Shown: positions 53,761 through 62,103 of the stretch, piece after piece | Position numbering within the stretch: the first letter of the stretch is position 1 | Layout: each line of letters starts with the position of its first letter | NCBI GenBank assembly: GCA_944392535.1 | Contig: CALXWY010000001.1 | Span: 124,001-188,000 of the forward strand | Direction of reading: 5' to 3' | Length of the DNA stretch: 64,000 nucleotides | DNA from: an uncultured Alphaproteobacteria bacterium | Lineage (GTDB): Bacteria > Pseudomonadota > Alphaproteobacteria > Rs-D84 | The notes under the pieces: model-generated | The model's input: the letters and a program-made list of their open reading frames with translations, nothing else | The model's database searches: none | What the model was told of the DNA's origin: nothing | Made by a program: the position numbers and the translations under genes

Positions 53761-55582
53761 TATTCTTGCGTGTCTTTTTTCTGATATTACTATCTAATTC
53801 TTTTTTGCGCAAACGAATTGTTGCCGGGGTCACTTCAACCAGTTCGTCATCTTGGATATATGATAACGCTTCTTCCAGTGACATTTTACGTGGTGGTGCC
53901 AAGAATAATTTTTCGTCTGCTGTGACCGAACGAACATTTGTTAATTCTTTGCCACGCACCGGATTTACTTCTAAATCATTTTCTTTGCTGTGTTCGCCGA
54001 TAATCATTCCAGAATAAACCTCTGTTTGCGGGCCGACGAATAAAACACCACGTGGTTCCAAATTATGTAATGCGTATGTTGTGGTTAATCCGCTTTCCAT
54101 TGATACTAATACACCCGGGCGATATTGTGATATGGGGCCACGATATGGTTCGTACCCAGAAAACACACGATTCATTATACCAGTGCCCCGTGTGTCTGTG
54201 CGGAATTCAGACAGGTATCCGATTAATCCACGTGATGGTGCAGAAAAAACTATACGTGTTTTTCCGCCCCCAGATGATTTCATTTCTGTAATTGTGGCCT
54301 TGCGTTTTGTCATCTTTTCAATGACAACGCCAGAAAATTCGTCGTCTACGTCAATAACGACTTCTTCTATGGGTTCTAATTTTTCGCCGTTTTCGCCATC
54401 GTGCATAACAACACGTGGGCGTGAAACGCTTAGTTCAAAACCTTCGCGGCGCATTGTTTCAATCAGTATCCCCAGTTGCAGTTCACCGCGTCCAGATACT
54501 TCAAACGATTCGTTATTTTCGCTTTGTGAAACACGCAGGGCAATGTTTGTTTCGGCTTCTTTGAACAGACGTTCGCCAATCATACGCGATGTTAATTTTT
54601 TGCCCGAACGACCGGCCAAGGGCGATGTGTTCACAAAAAATGTCATGGTCAGGGTTGGCGGGTCAATCGGCATTGCAGGAATTGGTTCGGTAACGTCGGG
54701 TGCGCAAAGTGTGTCTGCCACGGTTGCCTTGGAAAAACCGGCAACAACAACAATGTCCCCCGCAGATGCAGATTCCAGTGATACTTTTTCAATTCCACGA
54801 TGTTCAATGATTTTTGTTATCTTGGCGTTTTCAATGAATTCACCATTCATATTAATTGCCTTGACCGTTTGACCAACACGAACAGTCCCAGATTCAATCT
54901 TGCCGGTTAAAATACGACCAACGTATGGATCTGCTTCTAGTGTTGTGGCCAACATAGAAAACGGTGCGTCAATTTGACAGCGGGTGCCGTTGCAATCAGG
55001 TGCTGGAACATGATCAATTATTAACTGAAACAGTGGTGTTAAATCTTTGTGTTCGTCATCCAGGTTGCGTATGGCCCATCCGTCGCGACCGCATGCGTAC
55101 AGATATGGGAAATCCAGTTGCGAATCGGTTGCACCCAATTTGTCAAACAAATCAAATGTTTCGGTTAATACTTCGTCCGGGCGGGCATCACTGCGATCAA
55201 TTTTATTTATACATACAATTGGACGCAGCCCCAGTTTCAGGGCCTTGGATAAAACGAATTTTGTTTGGGGCAGTGGACCTTCGGCGGCATCAACCAGCAG
55301 TACGACCCCGTCCACCATTGATAAAATTCGTTCAACTTCGCCACCGAAATCAGCGTGTCCCGGTGTGTCAACAATGTTTATTTTATAATCTTGCCAATTA
55401 ATAGATGTTGGCTTTGCAGATATCGTAATCCCGCGTTCGCGTTCAATGTCACCACTGTCCATAACGCGTTCAGCGACCTTTTCATTTTCGCGAAATGTGC
55501 CGGCCTGTTTTAACATGTTATCCACCAGCGTTGTTTTGCCGTGGTCAACGTGCGCAATGATTGCAATATTGCGAATTTTCAT
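53750..55582 (-). CDS. typA: Ribosome-binding GTPase TypA/BipA
   Basis: An EF-G-like GTPase that helps assemble the large ribosomal subunit, especially under cold and stress. MKIRNIAIIAHVDHGKTTLVD opens the G domain; ERGITISAK, DTPGHADFGGEV and NKIDR follow. The C-terminal domain (GRGELQLGILIETMRREGFEL and the TypA end) is complete, about 610 residues. The ATG at 55582 is the best start by homology, with another ATG two codons earlier. The stop overlaps the RgpF-like gene. Confidence 0.96.
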   Translation of the reverse strand: MKIRNIAIIAHVDHGKTTLVDNMLKQAGTFRENEKVAERVMDSGDIERERGITISAKPTSINWQDYKINIVDTPGHADFGGEVERILSMVDGVVLLVDAAEGPLPQTKFVLSKALKLGLRPIVCINKIDRSDARPDEVLTETFDLFDKLGATDSQLDFPYLYACGRDGWAIRNLDDEHKDLTPLFQLIIDHVPAPDCNGTRCQIDAPFSMLATTLEADPYVGRILTGKIESGTVRVGQTVKAINMNGEFIENAKITKIIEHRGIEKVSLESASAGDIVVVAGFSKATVADTLCAPDVTEPIPAMPIDPPTLTMTFFVNTSPLAGRSGKKLTSRMIGERLFKEAETNIALRVSQSENNESFEVSGRGELQLGILIETMRREGFELSVSRPRVVMHDGENGEKLEPIEEVVIDVDDEFSGVVIEKMTKRKATITEMKSSGGGKTRIVFSAPSRGLIGYLSEFRTDTRGTGIMNRVFSGYEPYRGPISQYRPGVLVSMESGLTTTYALHNLEPRGVLFVGPQTEVYSGMIIGEHSKENDLEVNPVRGKELTNVRSVTADEKLFLAPPRKMSLEEALSYIQDDELVEVTPATIRLRKKELDSNIRKKTRKNNDA

Positions 55583-55675
55583 AATCATATTATTATAACC
55601 CCATATACTTGAATTTTTCGTAACCAATAGATTATACTATAAATCTGGGTTTTCAACAAATATCTGTAAAAAAAC

Positions 55676-55705
55676 TTGACATTTTGATATTTTTGTCTAT
55701 ATTAT
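55676..55705 (+). promoter_or_regulatory. Strong promoter before an unknown gene
   Basis: A full TTGACA (55676-55681) with TATTAT (55700-55705, spacing 18) or TATATT (spacing 16), followed by AGGAGA before the ATG at 55741. It is the closest consensus -35 in the window. Confidence 0.65.
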
Positions 55706-55740
55706 ACAGGGCTAAATGAGATTATCAGGAGATAAACCAG

Positions 55741-56346
55741 ATGCAAAATAATGATGTAAATTTTATATCTGTTCCAAGCGTCTATGACGCGATAAAGAAT
55801 GCTTTTCAGGCATTTAATGATATATTGGGGCGCGATATACGCAATAAGTGGAATAAAATGGATATGCGTGTACGTAACGATGCAATTGTTGCAATTTCTG
55901 TTATCGGCAGATTGGCACAAAATCCAGAAAAATATTTTTCACGCGCAACAACCGAAGGCGCATGGCACGATCGCGCAAATAAATATGCAGATATCAATGG
56001 GATGAAAAACAAATCAGATGCTTTTCGTATGGTGCCGGGACCAAAAGATGTGGTCTATGCAAAGGTCAAAGGCGCGTTTTTTGAAAATCCGGCCTTGGCA
56101 AGTGATTTTTATAAATTTTGTGACTATGTGCAAAAGTGGGAATATAATCGCACCAATCCATGGAATTATAAATACCAGACATCGTATGAAATGATGATAA
56201 AAAGATATCAAGATTTTATCATCACTAAATCAGCAGATTTGGTTTGTGTGGCTGATGTTATAAACACAAATCATAAAAAGAATCCGATGGTTCTGGCATC
56301 AAATAAATTGGCCCAATTAATCAGAAGTGGGCGCCAACATCAATAA
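55741..56346 (+). CDS. Unknown 201-residue protein
   Basis: A soluble protein, mostly helical, basic, without signal peptide or membrane segment. I do not recognise it. Notable stretches are YDAIKNAFQAFNDILGRDIRNKW at the start, a Trp/Tyr-rich centre (WEYNRTNPWNYKYQTSYEMM) and a basic end. Its strong promoter and ribosome site suggest good expression. It is isolated: divergent from typA and convergent with serS through a shared terminator. A nucleic-acid role is possible from charge but not shown. Confidence 0.65.
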   Translation: MQNNDVNFISVPSVYDAIKNAFQAFNDILGRDIRNKWNKMDMRVRNDAIVAISVIGRLAQNPEKYFSRATTEGAWHDRANKYADINGMKNKSDAFRMVPGPKDVVYAKVKGAFFENPALASDFYKFCDYVQKWEYNRTNPWNYKYQTSYEMMIKRYQDFIITKSADLVCVADVINTNHKKNPMVLASNKLAQLIRSGRQHQ

Positions 56347-56381
56347 AAATAACGCCGGCAAAATGCCGGCGTTATTTTTGT
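56346..56381. terminator. Bidirectional terminator between the unknown gene and serS
   Basis: AAAATAACGCCGGC-AAAAT-GCCGGCGTTATTTT is a long symmetric hairpin with T on each side. Confidence 0.85.
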
Positions 56382-57662
56382 TTAATGTGTTCCACCAATT
56401 TTTGTGCGTCCGCCCATTAATGGTTGTAATTTTTTTGGAATATTTACACTGCCGTCGGCATTTTGGTGGTTTTCCAGTAACGGCACCAGTACGCGTGGCA
56501 CCGCGATACCGGTGTTATTCAGTGTCGCGCAAAATTTTACTTCATTTGTACCGTTTTCACGGTAACGGGTATTTGTGCGACGGGCCTGGAATGTGCCAAT
56601 GGACGAACAACTGCCCAGTTCTTTGTATGCGTTTTCTGATGGAACCCATGCCTCTACATCATTCATTTTTACCTTGTTAAATCCCATGTCGCCCGTAGAA
56701 TTCGCAATTACCCGATATGGTAATTCCAAGTCTGCGATGACTTCACACAAATTGTTTAATATGTGTTCATGCATATCGTCCGATTGTTCTGGGGTACAGA
56801 ATACATATTGTTCAACCTTGTTAAATTGATGAAAACGCGCCAGACCACGGGTGTCACGCCCAGCGGCGCCCGCTTCTTTGCGGAAACACGGTGAAAAACC
56901 AGCGTATTTGATTGGCAGGGCGCTTTCCGGTAAAATTTCACCGCTGTGCAGGGAATTTAATATGATTTCAGCCGTACCCGCCAGGCATCTGTCGGTGCCA
57001 GCCAGCATAAATACGTCATTATTCATGACCGACAGGTCGGAACCCATAAAATGACCCGCATCAAAAATTGTCTGGGGCTTTGTAACAGATGGGCATTCAA
57101 TAAAGATAAATCCCTTGGCAATCAATTTTTGGATAACATATGTTTCAATCGCCAATTGTAATTCGGCCGCTTCGCCCACCAAACAATATGTACGCGTTCC
57201 GCAAATTTGTGCGATTTTTTCCGGCATCCACCATTCGTTCATGTCCAGTAAATCCCACTGGGCCCGCGGGGTGAAATCAAATTCACGTGGGGTGCCGACA
57301 CGCCGAATTTCTGTGTTTGCCGAATCGTCCGGACCAATCGGGGCCGATGCGTCGGGTATTTGTGGCACGCGGTGCATCAGGTCATTTAATTTTTCTTCTT
57401 TGTCGGACAATTCCGCCAAATCAGCCGCAATTTCGTCGCCGATTTGTTTTGACTTTGCAATTAATGGTGCCTTGTCCGTGGCGGTTGGAATTTCGCGTGT
57501 GATTTTGTTTTTTTCCGCCGTCATTGTTTGTGTGACTGTTTTCAGTTCGCGGACGCGTGCGTCCAATGTCAATATTTCATCAACATGGTCATCAAATCCC
57601 TTTACACGACATGCGTTTTTTACAATGTCTGGATTTTCACGTATGAATTTTATATCAAGCAT
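56382..57662 (-). CDS. serS: Seryl-tRNA synthetase
   Basis: Charges tRNA-Ser (and tRNA-Sec where present). The 426 residues begin with the long antiparallel coiled coil that grips the variable arm (about 27-100) and then the class II core: AGTDRCLAGTAE, motif 2 FRKEAGAAGRDTRGLARFHQFNKVE, and motif 3 near NTGIAVPRVLVPLLENHQ. Length is normal. No T-box core was found in its leader, in contrast to aspS. The gene is alone between the terminator and a 258-base gap. Confidence 0.96.
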   Translation of the reverse strand: MLDIKFIRENPDIVKNACRVKGFDDHVDEILTLDARVRELKTVTQTMTAEKNKITREIPTATDKAPLIAKSKQIGDEIAADLAELSDKEEKLNDLMHRVPQIPDASAPIGPDDSANTEIRRVGTPREFDFTPRAQWDLLDMNEWWMPEKIAQICGTRTYCLVGEAAELQLAIETYVIQKLIAKGFIFIECPSVTKPQTIFDAGHFMGSDLSVMNNDVFMLAGTDRCLAGTAEIILNSLHSGEILPESALPIKYAGFSPCFRKEAGAAGRDTRGLARFHQFNKVEQYVFCTPEQSDDMHEHILNNLCEVIADLELPYRVIANSTGDMGFNKVKMNDVEAWVPSENAYKELGSCSSIGTFQARRTNTRYRENGTNEVKFCATLNNTGIAVPRVLVPLLENHQNADGSVNIPKKLQPLMGGRTKIGGTH

Positions 57663-57920
57663 TTTTTATTCCTTGCATAAATTATTATGATTTTTGGCAC
57701 GAATTGTACGTGCATGATTATATTTCTTGTAACTATATCAAATACGCACCCCGAACGGGGATGACAATGTATCAAAAGATAAAAAAATCTTGGTCATAGT
57801 GTTGTTATGATACGTTATATATACGATCAAATCAACAAAAATCAAAATATTGTATTTTATTGCGCATGTATAATGATTATGTTATGCTGGGCTGCGAAAT
57901 AATTAACAGGGAGTTTTATT
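57663..57920. other. Intergenic region between divergent serS and trxB
   Basis: No gene is credible here. It holds CCCCGAACGGGG, a GTATCA/TGATAC stem around AAGAT/ATCTT, and a -10-like TATAAT (about 57879) before trxB with AGGGAG as ribosome site. The left part must hold the serS promoter. The nested hairpins could be leader structures but have no close parallel in the window. Confidence 0.4.
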
Positions 57921-58826
57921 ATGAACGATATCATTATGCACGATGTTATAATACTGGGGTCTGGGCCGGCCGGATTGACGGCGGCGCTGTATTGTGCGCG
58001 TGGCGGAAAAAAAACATTGGTATTGGGCGGGGATCGCTTGGGTGGTCAGACGGCTGGTATCGCGGTGTTGGAAAATTATCCTGGATGGGCCGGCAGTGGA
58101 TTGGAATTGTCGGAATTTATGAAAAAACAGGCCGAAACATTTGGCGCGGAAATTAAATTTGTGTCGGCCAAAGAAATTGCCGGTGATGCGGAAAGTGCAT
58201 TTAATATTCTGGGGGATGATGGTAATCATTATGTTGGCAAAACAGTCATAATCGCCACAGGTGCATCCCCGCGTAAATTGGAAATTGATGGCGCGCGTGA
58301 ATTGTTTGGCAAAGGCGTGTCGTACTGTGCAACGTGTGATGGATTTTTCTATAACGAAAAAGATGTTGTTGTCATGGGCGGCGGAAATTCTGCGCTGAAT
58401 GATGCGTTGTATCTGGCGGATATTGCACGCAATGTTAAAATTGTTTATCGCAAGGCTGCATTTACCCGGGCCGAAGTTGTTTTACGTAACCGGGTATCAG
58501 AACGCGAAAACATTGAATGTTTATTTAACACAGACTTGAAAAAAATTGTTAAATCAGATGACGATCGTTTGATTATTACAACCACGGATGATCAACAAAT
58601 TGTTTGTGATGGTCTGTTTGTTGCCATTGGGCATGAAGCAAATACAGATTATCTGTCCGAAGATATCAAGCGGGATAATATGGGGCGTCTGATACCATCA
58701 GAAATGCCCACGGGTATGTTTGTCGCTGGTGACGTTGAATCAGAAATAAAAATGCAAATTGCGACGGCGGTCGGAACAGGGTGCAGTGCGGCCATGGACG
58801 CCATTGCATACTTAAATCAATTATAA
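57921..58826 (+). CDS. trxB: Thioredoxin reductase
   Basis: A FAD-dependent pyridine-nucleotide-disulfide reductase of 301 residues that recycles thioredoxin. It shows the FAD-binding GSGPAGLTAALYCAR (about 14-28), the redox pair CATC at 136-139 followed by DGFF, the NADPH-binding GGGNSALNDALYLA and the second FAD motif GMFVAGDVE. The NADPH-site pattern is normal enough, though the arginines after the GGGNSA motif were not checked in depth. A second Met at residue 6 is a possible start. It may serve disulfide control for the many Cys-rich exported proteins. Confidence 0.93.
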   Translation: MNDIIMHDVIILGSGPAGLTAALYCARGGKKTLVLGGDRLGGQTAGIAVLENYPGWAGSGLELSEFMKKQAETFGAEIKFVSAKEIAGDAESAFNILGDDGNHYVGKTVIIATGASPRKLEIDGARELFGKGVSYCATCDGFFYNEKDVVVMGGGNSALNDALYLADIARNVKIVYRKAAFTRAEVVLRNRVSERENIECLFNTDLKKIVKSDDDRLIITTTDDQQIVCDGLFVAIGHEANTDYLSEDIKRDNMGRLIPSEMPTGMFVAGDVESEIKMQIATAVGTGCSAAMDAIAYLNQL

Positions 58827-58834
58827 TTACACAT

Positions 58835-58900
58835 CTGCGCGCGATTTAACTGCGGTCGTGTATCTGGTTGTACACTCCGCTGCGTTAAATCGTGCGTATC
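58835..58900. repeat. Imperfect 60-base hairpin between trxB and the J-domain gene
   Basis: GATTTAAC pairs with GTTAAATC, GCGG with CCGC, GTGTA with TACAC, and outer GCG with CGC, giving about 20 pairs in all. There is no T run, so it is not a normal terminator. It may stop RNA decay or act as a bidirectional end between two convergent genes. Confidence 0.5.
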
Positions 58901-58946
58901 TGTACAATTCTAATTGATTTATAATTTGGTTGGACTTGTATGTTTT

Positions 58947-59450
58947 TTATTTTTTTCCAAAATATTTTTTTAATACATCGTATGCCGCCGATACACGGGT
59001 AAATTCTGATGCCGCAGATTTTTTATCTGTGGCGATATCGGGGTGGTGTTGCTTTGCCAATGTGCGGTAACGTGCAGTAATTTCGCGCCATGAACTGCTG
59101 ATTGGCAGGTTAAATACTTTCAATGCAGATACAACATTACGTGGCATGGTGCTGCGTGTTGGAATGCGATCAAATTTACTGCGCCCAGATATAAAATCAT
59201 TCAGAAAATTTACATAGTCTTTTGCGTCTTGGTTGGCGGTGGCGTTGTCTTTCAGTGGTGCGCCAAATACCTGGCGTTCCCAATCGGCTTCTATTTCTTC
59301 GGGGGTCATGCCAGCATAGTAGTTCCAGTTTTTGTTATATTCGGCGGCATGTTCACGGCAAAACCACCAATATTCACGCAAATCGCGCGTTTTGGGTGCG
59401 CGACATGTACCTGCCTTGGTACAACCTGGATGGTCACACTTTTTTATCAT
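58947..59450 (-). CDS. J-domain protein with N-terminal zinc-finger-like part
   Basis: A 167-residue protein. The C-terminal 60 residues form a DnaJ-type J domain: LPISSSWREITARYRTLAKQHHPDIATDKKSAASEFTRVSAAYDVL with the essential HPD. The N-terminal 35 residues carry C-x4-C, C, and C-x2-H (KCDHPGCTKAG, FCREH), likely a small metal site. Such J proteins are common in alphaproteobacteria and deliver clients to DnaK. It ends the xerD-containing strand block; xerD lies two bases upstream. Confidence 0.85.
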   Translation of the reverse strand: MIKKCDHPGCTKAGTCRAPKTRDLREYWWFCREHAAEYNKNWNYYAGMTPEEIEADWERQVFGAPLKDNATANQDAKDYVNFLNDFISGRSKFDRIPTRSTMPRNVVSALKVFNLPISSSWREITARYRTLAKQHHPDIATDKKSAASEFTRVSAAYDVLKKYFGKK

Positions 59451-59452
59451 TA

Positions 59453-60313
59453 TTATATATCCTTGATTTTGCCCAGTGGGTGATGTTGTTCAACGGCGTC
59501 TTTTAATTTATCGGGTAAAACATGAGTATATATTTGTGTCGTTGATATATCTTCATGTCCCAACATTGTTTGTATTGCACGCAGGTTTGCGCCGCCCGCC
59601 AATAAATGTGATGCAAACGAATGACGCAGTACATGTGGACTGACACGATTGGGGTCCAGTCCAGATAAGACAGCACATTTTTTTAGTATCTTGAAAAATC
59701 CGTCGCGTGTTATGTGGCCGCTTTTACCGTTTGATGGGAATATGTATTTTGATTTTATATCACCGCGCACTTTTAACCATTTATGTAATGCGTTTTGGGC
59801 CCGTTCGTGCATTGGAACGATGCGTTCTTTGGCACCTTTGCCGTGTATTAGTAATTTATCCCCCAGGTTGGCAGTCATTGGCAGTTCGCATAATTCAGAC
59901 ACGCGTAATCCAGATGCGTAGACTAATTCCAGCATTGCGCGCAGGCGTGCCGAATTATGTGTATCACCCGCCGATGATATTAATAATTCTATTTCAGTCG
60001 GTGTTAACAGTTTGGGCAGGGTACGTGTGCGTTTGGGTAATTCAATATTTGCCGCCGGATTTTTTGTTATGATTTTTTCCAGCATTAAAAATTTATAGAA
60101 TCCGCGCAGTGCACTGGCCTTGCGGGCAATGGATGATGCGCATTCGTCTAAATTTGACAAATACGATTGTATATCTGATTCCGTGGCATTCATTAATCCG
60201 CCCGGCAACGCGTCGTTTGCCAGACGCAAATCGCTGGAATAACTTTCCAATGTTTTCTTGCTGCGCCCGCGTTCTGCGGATAATGCTTCTAAAAAAATCT
60301 CTATATAATTCAT
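59453..60313 (-). CDS. xerD: Site-specific tyrosine recombinase XerD
   Basis: Resolves chromosome dimers at dif with XerC. The 286 residues have the SAM-like N-domain (IEIFLEALSAERGRSKKTLESYSSDL) and the catalytic domain with Arg in YASGLRVSELCEL, Lys in GKGAKERIVP, H-x-x-R in SPHVLRHSFASHLL, His in LGHEDIS and Tyr in TTQIYTH. The last residues resemble XerD more than XerC. The start at 60313 overlaps the stop codon of a 43-residue ORF (ATGA), so a longer reading from 60397 is rejected. Confidence 0.92.
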   Translation of the reverse strand: MNYIEIFLEALSAERGRSKKTLESYSSDLRLANDALPGGLMNATESDIQSYLSNLDECASSIARKASALRGFYKFLMLEKIITKNPAANIELPKRTRTLPKLLTPTEIELLISSAGDTHNSARLRAMLELVYASGLRVSELCELPMTANLGDKLLIHGKGAKERIVPMHERAQNALHKWLKVRGDIKSKYIFPSNGKSGHITRDGFFKILKKCAVLSGLDPNRVSPHVLRHSFASHLLAGGANLRAIQTMLGHEDISTTQIYTHVLPDKLKDAVEQHHPLGKIKDI

Positions 60314-60441
60314 GGATATAAAACGATTTCGGTAACATGCTGGGTCGCGGGAAATGATACAATCATTAATATCACCAGAACTGCAACCAACGTCCATATT
60401 ATAATTTTATTTCGCTTTGTGTTCTTTTTACGTAATGGCAT
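60310..60441 (-). CDS. 43-residue single-helix membrane protein upstream of xerD
   Basis: A short frame that encodes a basic start (MPLRKKNTKRNK), one membrane helix (about 13-32, IIIWTLVAVLVILMIVSF) and a ten-residue outside tail ending LYP. AAAAGGAC stands ten bases before its ATG, and its TGA overlaps the xerD start as ATGA, the same coupling seen elsewhere in this genome. The clean membrane profile and the overlap argue for coding. I do not recognise the product; it may simply bridge lptG and xerD. Confidence 0.6.
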   Translation of the reverse strand: MPLRKKNTKRNKIIIWTLVAVLVILMIVSFPATQHVTEIVLYP

Positions 60442-60459
60442 TTTTGTTTGTCCTTTTTA

Positions 60460-61527
60460 TTAAATTGTATCAAAACTGGTTATAAATGTGCCCGCCGCTG
60501 CAATAATTATCAATGGTGGGGCAATAACCGCCAGTAATGGTGGTAAGACGCCCGTCGCACCCAGTGCATTAAATATATTGATGAAAAAATACACCGCAAA
60601 GCATGTCAGAATTCCAATGCCAAATTTTATCCCGAAATTATAATTGCGACGCTGGTGCGTTTGGGAAAATGCAATCCCCAGCGTGGTCATTGCAATCATG
60701 GTCAGTGGCAAGAACAGCAGTGTCCAAAACTGAACCAAATGCCCGCGTACAGGTGCGCCGATTGATCGCATCTTGTGTATAAATTCAGGCAAGTTCCAGA
60801 ATGATATTTGATCAGGTTGCAGGTATCGGTCCAATACAGTTTGTGGGTTCAGCAATGTTTTGATATGCCATGGCCCCGTGGTTGCAGTGCCATTTTGGTC
60901 CCAGATGGTTGCATTTGTTGCGTTTAACCCGGCATCAGACAGTGAAATTGTGTCAGATTGAATGCGTGTCGTTAATTTGAATGAAGCAGATTGTATATAT
61001 ATTGTCGCATCGTCAAACAGCAGAATGTTTCCAGACTTATGCATGTGTTTCGCATTCATCGTTATGTACCCGGAATCAGATGATTCGCGTAACCAGATTT
61101 CGTTATCTATTAATTTCAAGTGGTCGGATGTTATGTGTTCAGAACTGAGATGCACAGAATATGGGTTTATCACAGTGGTTGCCAAAATCCCAATTATTAA
61201 TGCCCCCAGCAAGAATGGGCGCGATATCTGGTACGGCGACAGCCCCGCCGCAGATATTATCACGCGTTCACTGGAACGGGTCAGATTATATGATGTCAAT
61301 AACGTACCCATAAATATCGCCAACGGCAGAAATAATGGAACGTATTCCAATAATCTTGTAAATGCATCTTGTATTGCGGCCCATGCCGTTGGGTTTGATG
61401 GCAGTCGTTCCACAAATGTTACCGCCATTATGATTCCGCATATGGTAAGTAATACCAATCCAATGCCATAGAAAAAACGGCGCATCAGGAATCTGTTCAA
61501 AATTTTTGGTTTTGATTTTATTTTCAT
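60460..61527 (-). CDS. lptG: LPS export ABC transporter permease LptG
   Basis: One of two permeases (with LptF) that pull lipopolysaccharide from the inner membrane into the Lpt bridge. The 355 residues have the family plan: helices near 15-40, 55-80 and 100-120, a beta-jellyroll periplasmic domain (about 130-265), and three C-terminal helices. The segment LLEYVPLFLPLAIFMGTLLTSYNLTRSSERVIISAAGLSPYQI is diagnostic. LptG is chosen over LptF by the short chain and end, with modest certainty. The start at 61527 lacks a strong ribosome site; a TTG 12 codons earlier is less likely. Confidence 0.85.
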   Translation of the reverse strand: MKIKSKPKILNRFLMRRFFYGIGLVLLTICGIIMAVTFVERLPSNPTAWAAIQDAFTRLLEYVPLFLPLAIFMGTLLTSYNLTRSSERVIISAAGLSPYQISRPFLLGALIIGILATTVINPYSVHLSSEHITSDHLKLIDNEIWLRESSDSGYITMNAKHMHKSGNILLFDDATIYIQSASFKLTTRIQSDTISLSDAGLNATNATIWDQNGTATTGPWHIKTLLNPQTVLDRYLQPDQISFWNLPEFIHKMRSIGAPVRGHLVQFWTLLFLPLTMIAMTTLGIAFSQTHQRRNYNFGIKFGIGILTCFAVYFFINIFNALGATGVLPPLLAVIAPPLIIIAAAGTFITSFDTI

Positions 61528-61570
61528 CTTTGATAACCAATCAAAAAAGTATACATTGTTCAATTCACAA

Positions 61571-61598
61571 TTGCAAAATTAAAATGATTGCGTATAAT
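61571..61598 (+). promoter_or_regulatory. greA promoter
   Basis: TTGCAA (61571-61576), 16 bases and TATAAT (61593-61598), then CAGGA before the greA ATG. Confidence 0.65.
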
Positions 61599-61624
61599 TT
61601 TTGAAAAACAAACAGGATTATATC

Positions 61625-62095
61625 ATGGATAAAAAGCCAATTTCACGGGCCGGCTTTGACGGTCTGGTAAAAGAATTAAAGGATTTAAGAGAGGTTCAAC
61701 GTCCAGAAATACTGAAAACTGTCCAGTGGGCGCGTTCGCTGGGTGATTTGTCGGAAAATGCGGATTACAGCGCCGCCAAAGAAAAACAACGGCAAATTGA
61801 CAAGCGTATTCAATTCATAGAAAATTTTATAAATAACGCGGAAATTATTGATATAGACAGTTTATCCGGTAATCGGGTCGTGTTTGGTGCGCGCGTCGTC
61901 GCCGAAGACGAAGATGGAAATCGTATGCAGTGCAGAATTCTGTCGGATATTGAATCTGATGGAAAACAGGTTATTTCATGCACGTCGCCCGTTGGACGTG
62001 CGCTGATTGGGCGATGCGTTGGCGATACGTGTATCGTGAAATTGCCGGGCGGTGAAAAAGAATATGAAATTTTAGAAGTAAAATTCAAGGACTAA
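61625..62095 (+). CDS. greA: Transcript cleavage factor GreA
   Basis: Rescues backtracked RNA polymerase by stimulating cleavage of the nascent RNA. The 156 residues have the coiled-coil N-domain with the acidic tip LGDLSENADYSAAKEKQ and the FKBP-like C-domain (VGRALIGRCVGDTCIVKLPGGEKEYEILEV). The start at 61625 with CAGGA upstream is preferred; an upstream start at 61601 would lie just after the -10. It precedes mutL by eight bases in the same transcript. Confidence 0.95.
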   Translation: MDKKPISRAGFDGLVKELKDLREVQRPEILKTVQWARSLGDLSENADYSAAKEKQRQIDKRIQFIENFINNAEIIDIDSLSGNRVVFGARVVAEDEDGNRMQCRILSDIESDGKQVISCTSPVGRALIGRCVGDTCIVKLPGGEKEYEILEVKFKD

Positions 62096-62103
62096 GTTCA
62101 AGT

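Noticed and set aside
57663-57920. A T-box before serS like that of aspS
   Set aside because: No AGGGTGGNACCGCG or its bulge-helix fold exists on the serS strand; only unrelated hairpins are present.
57860-58156. A 98-residue frame across the trxB start
   Set aside because: It is a frame-shifted shadow of trxB without ribosome site or recognisable domain.
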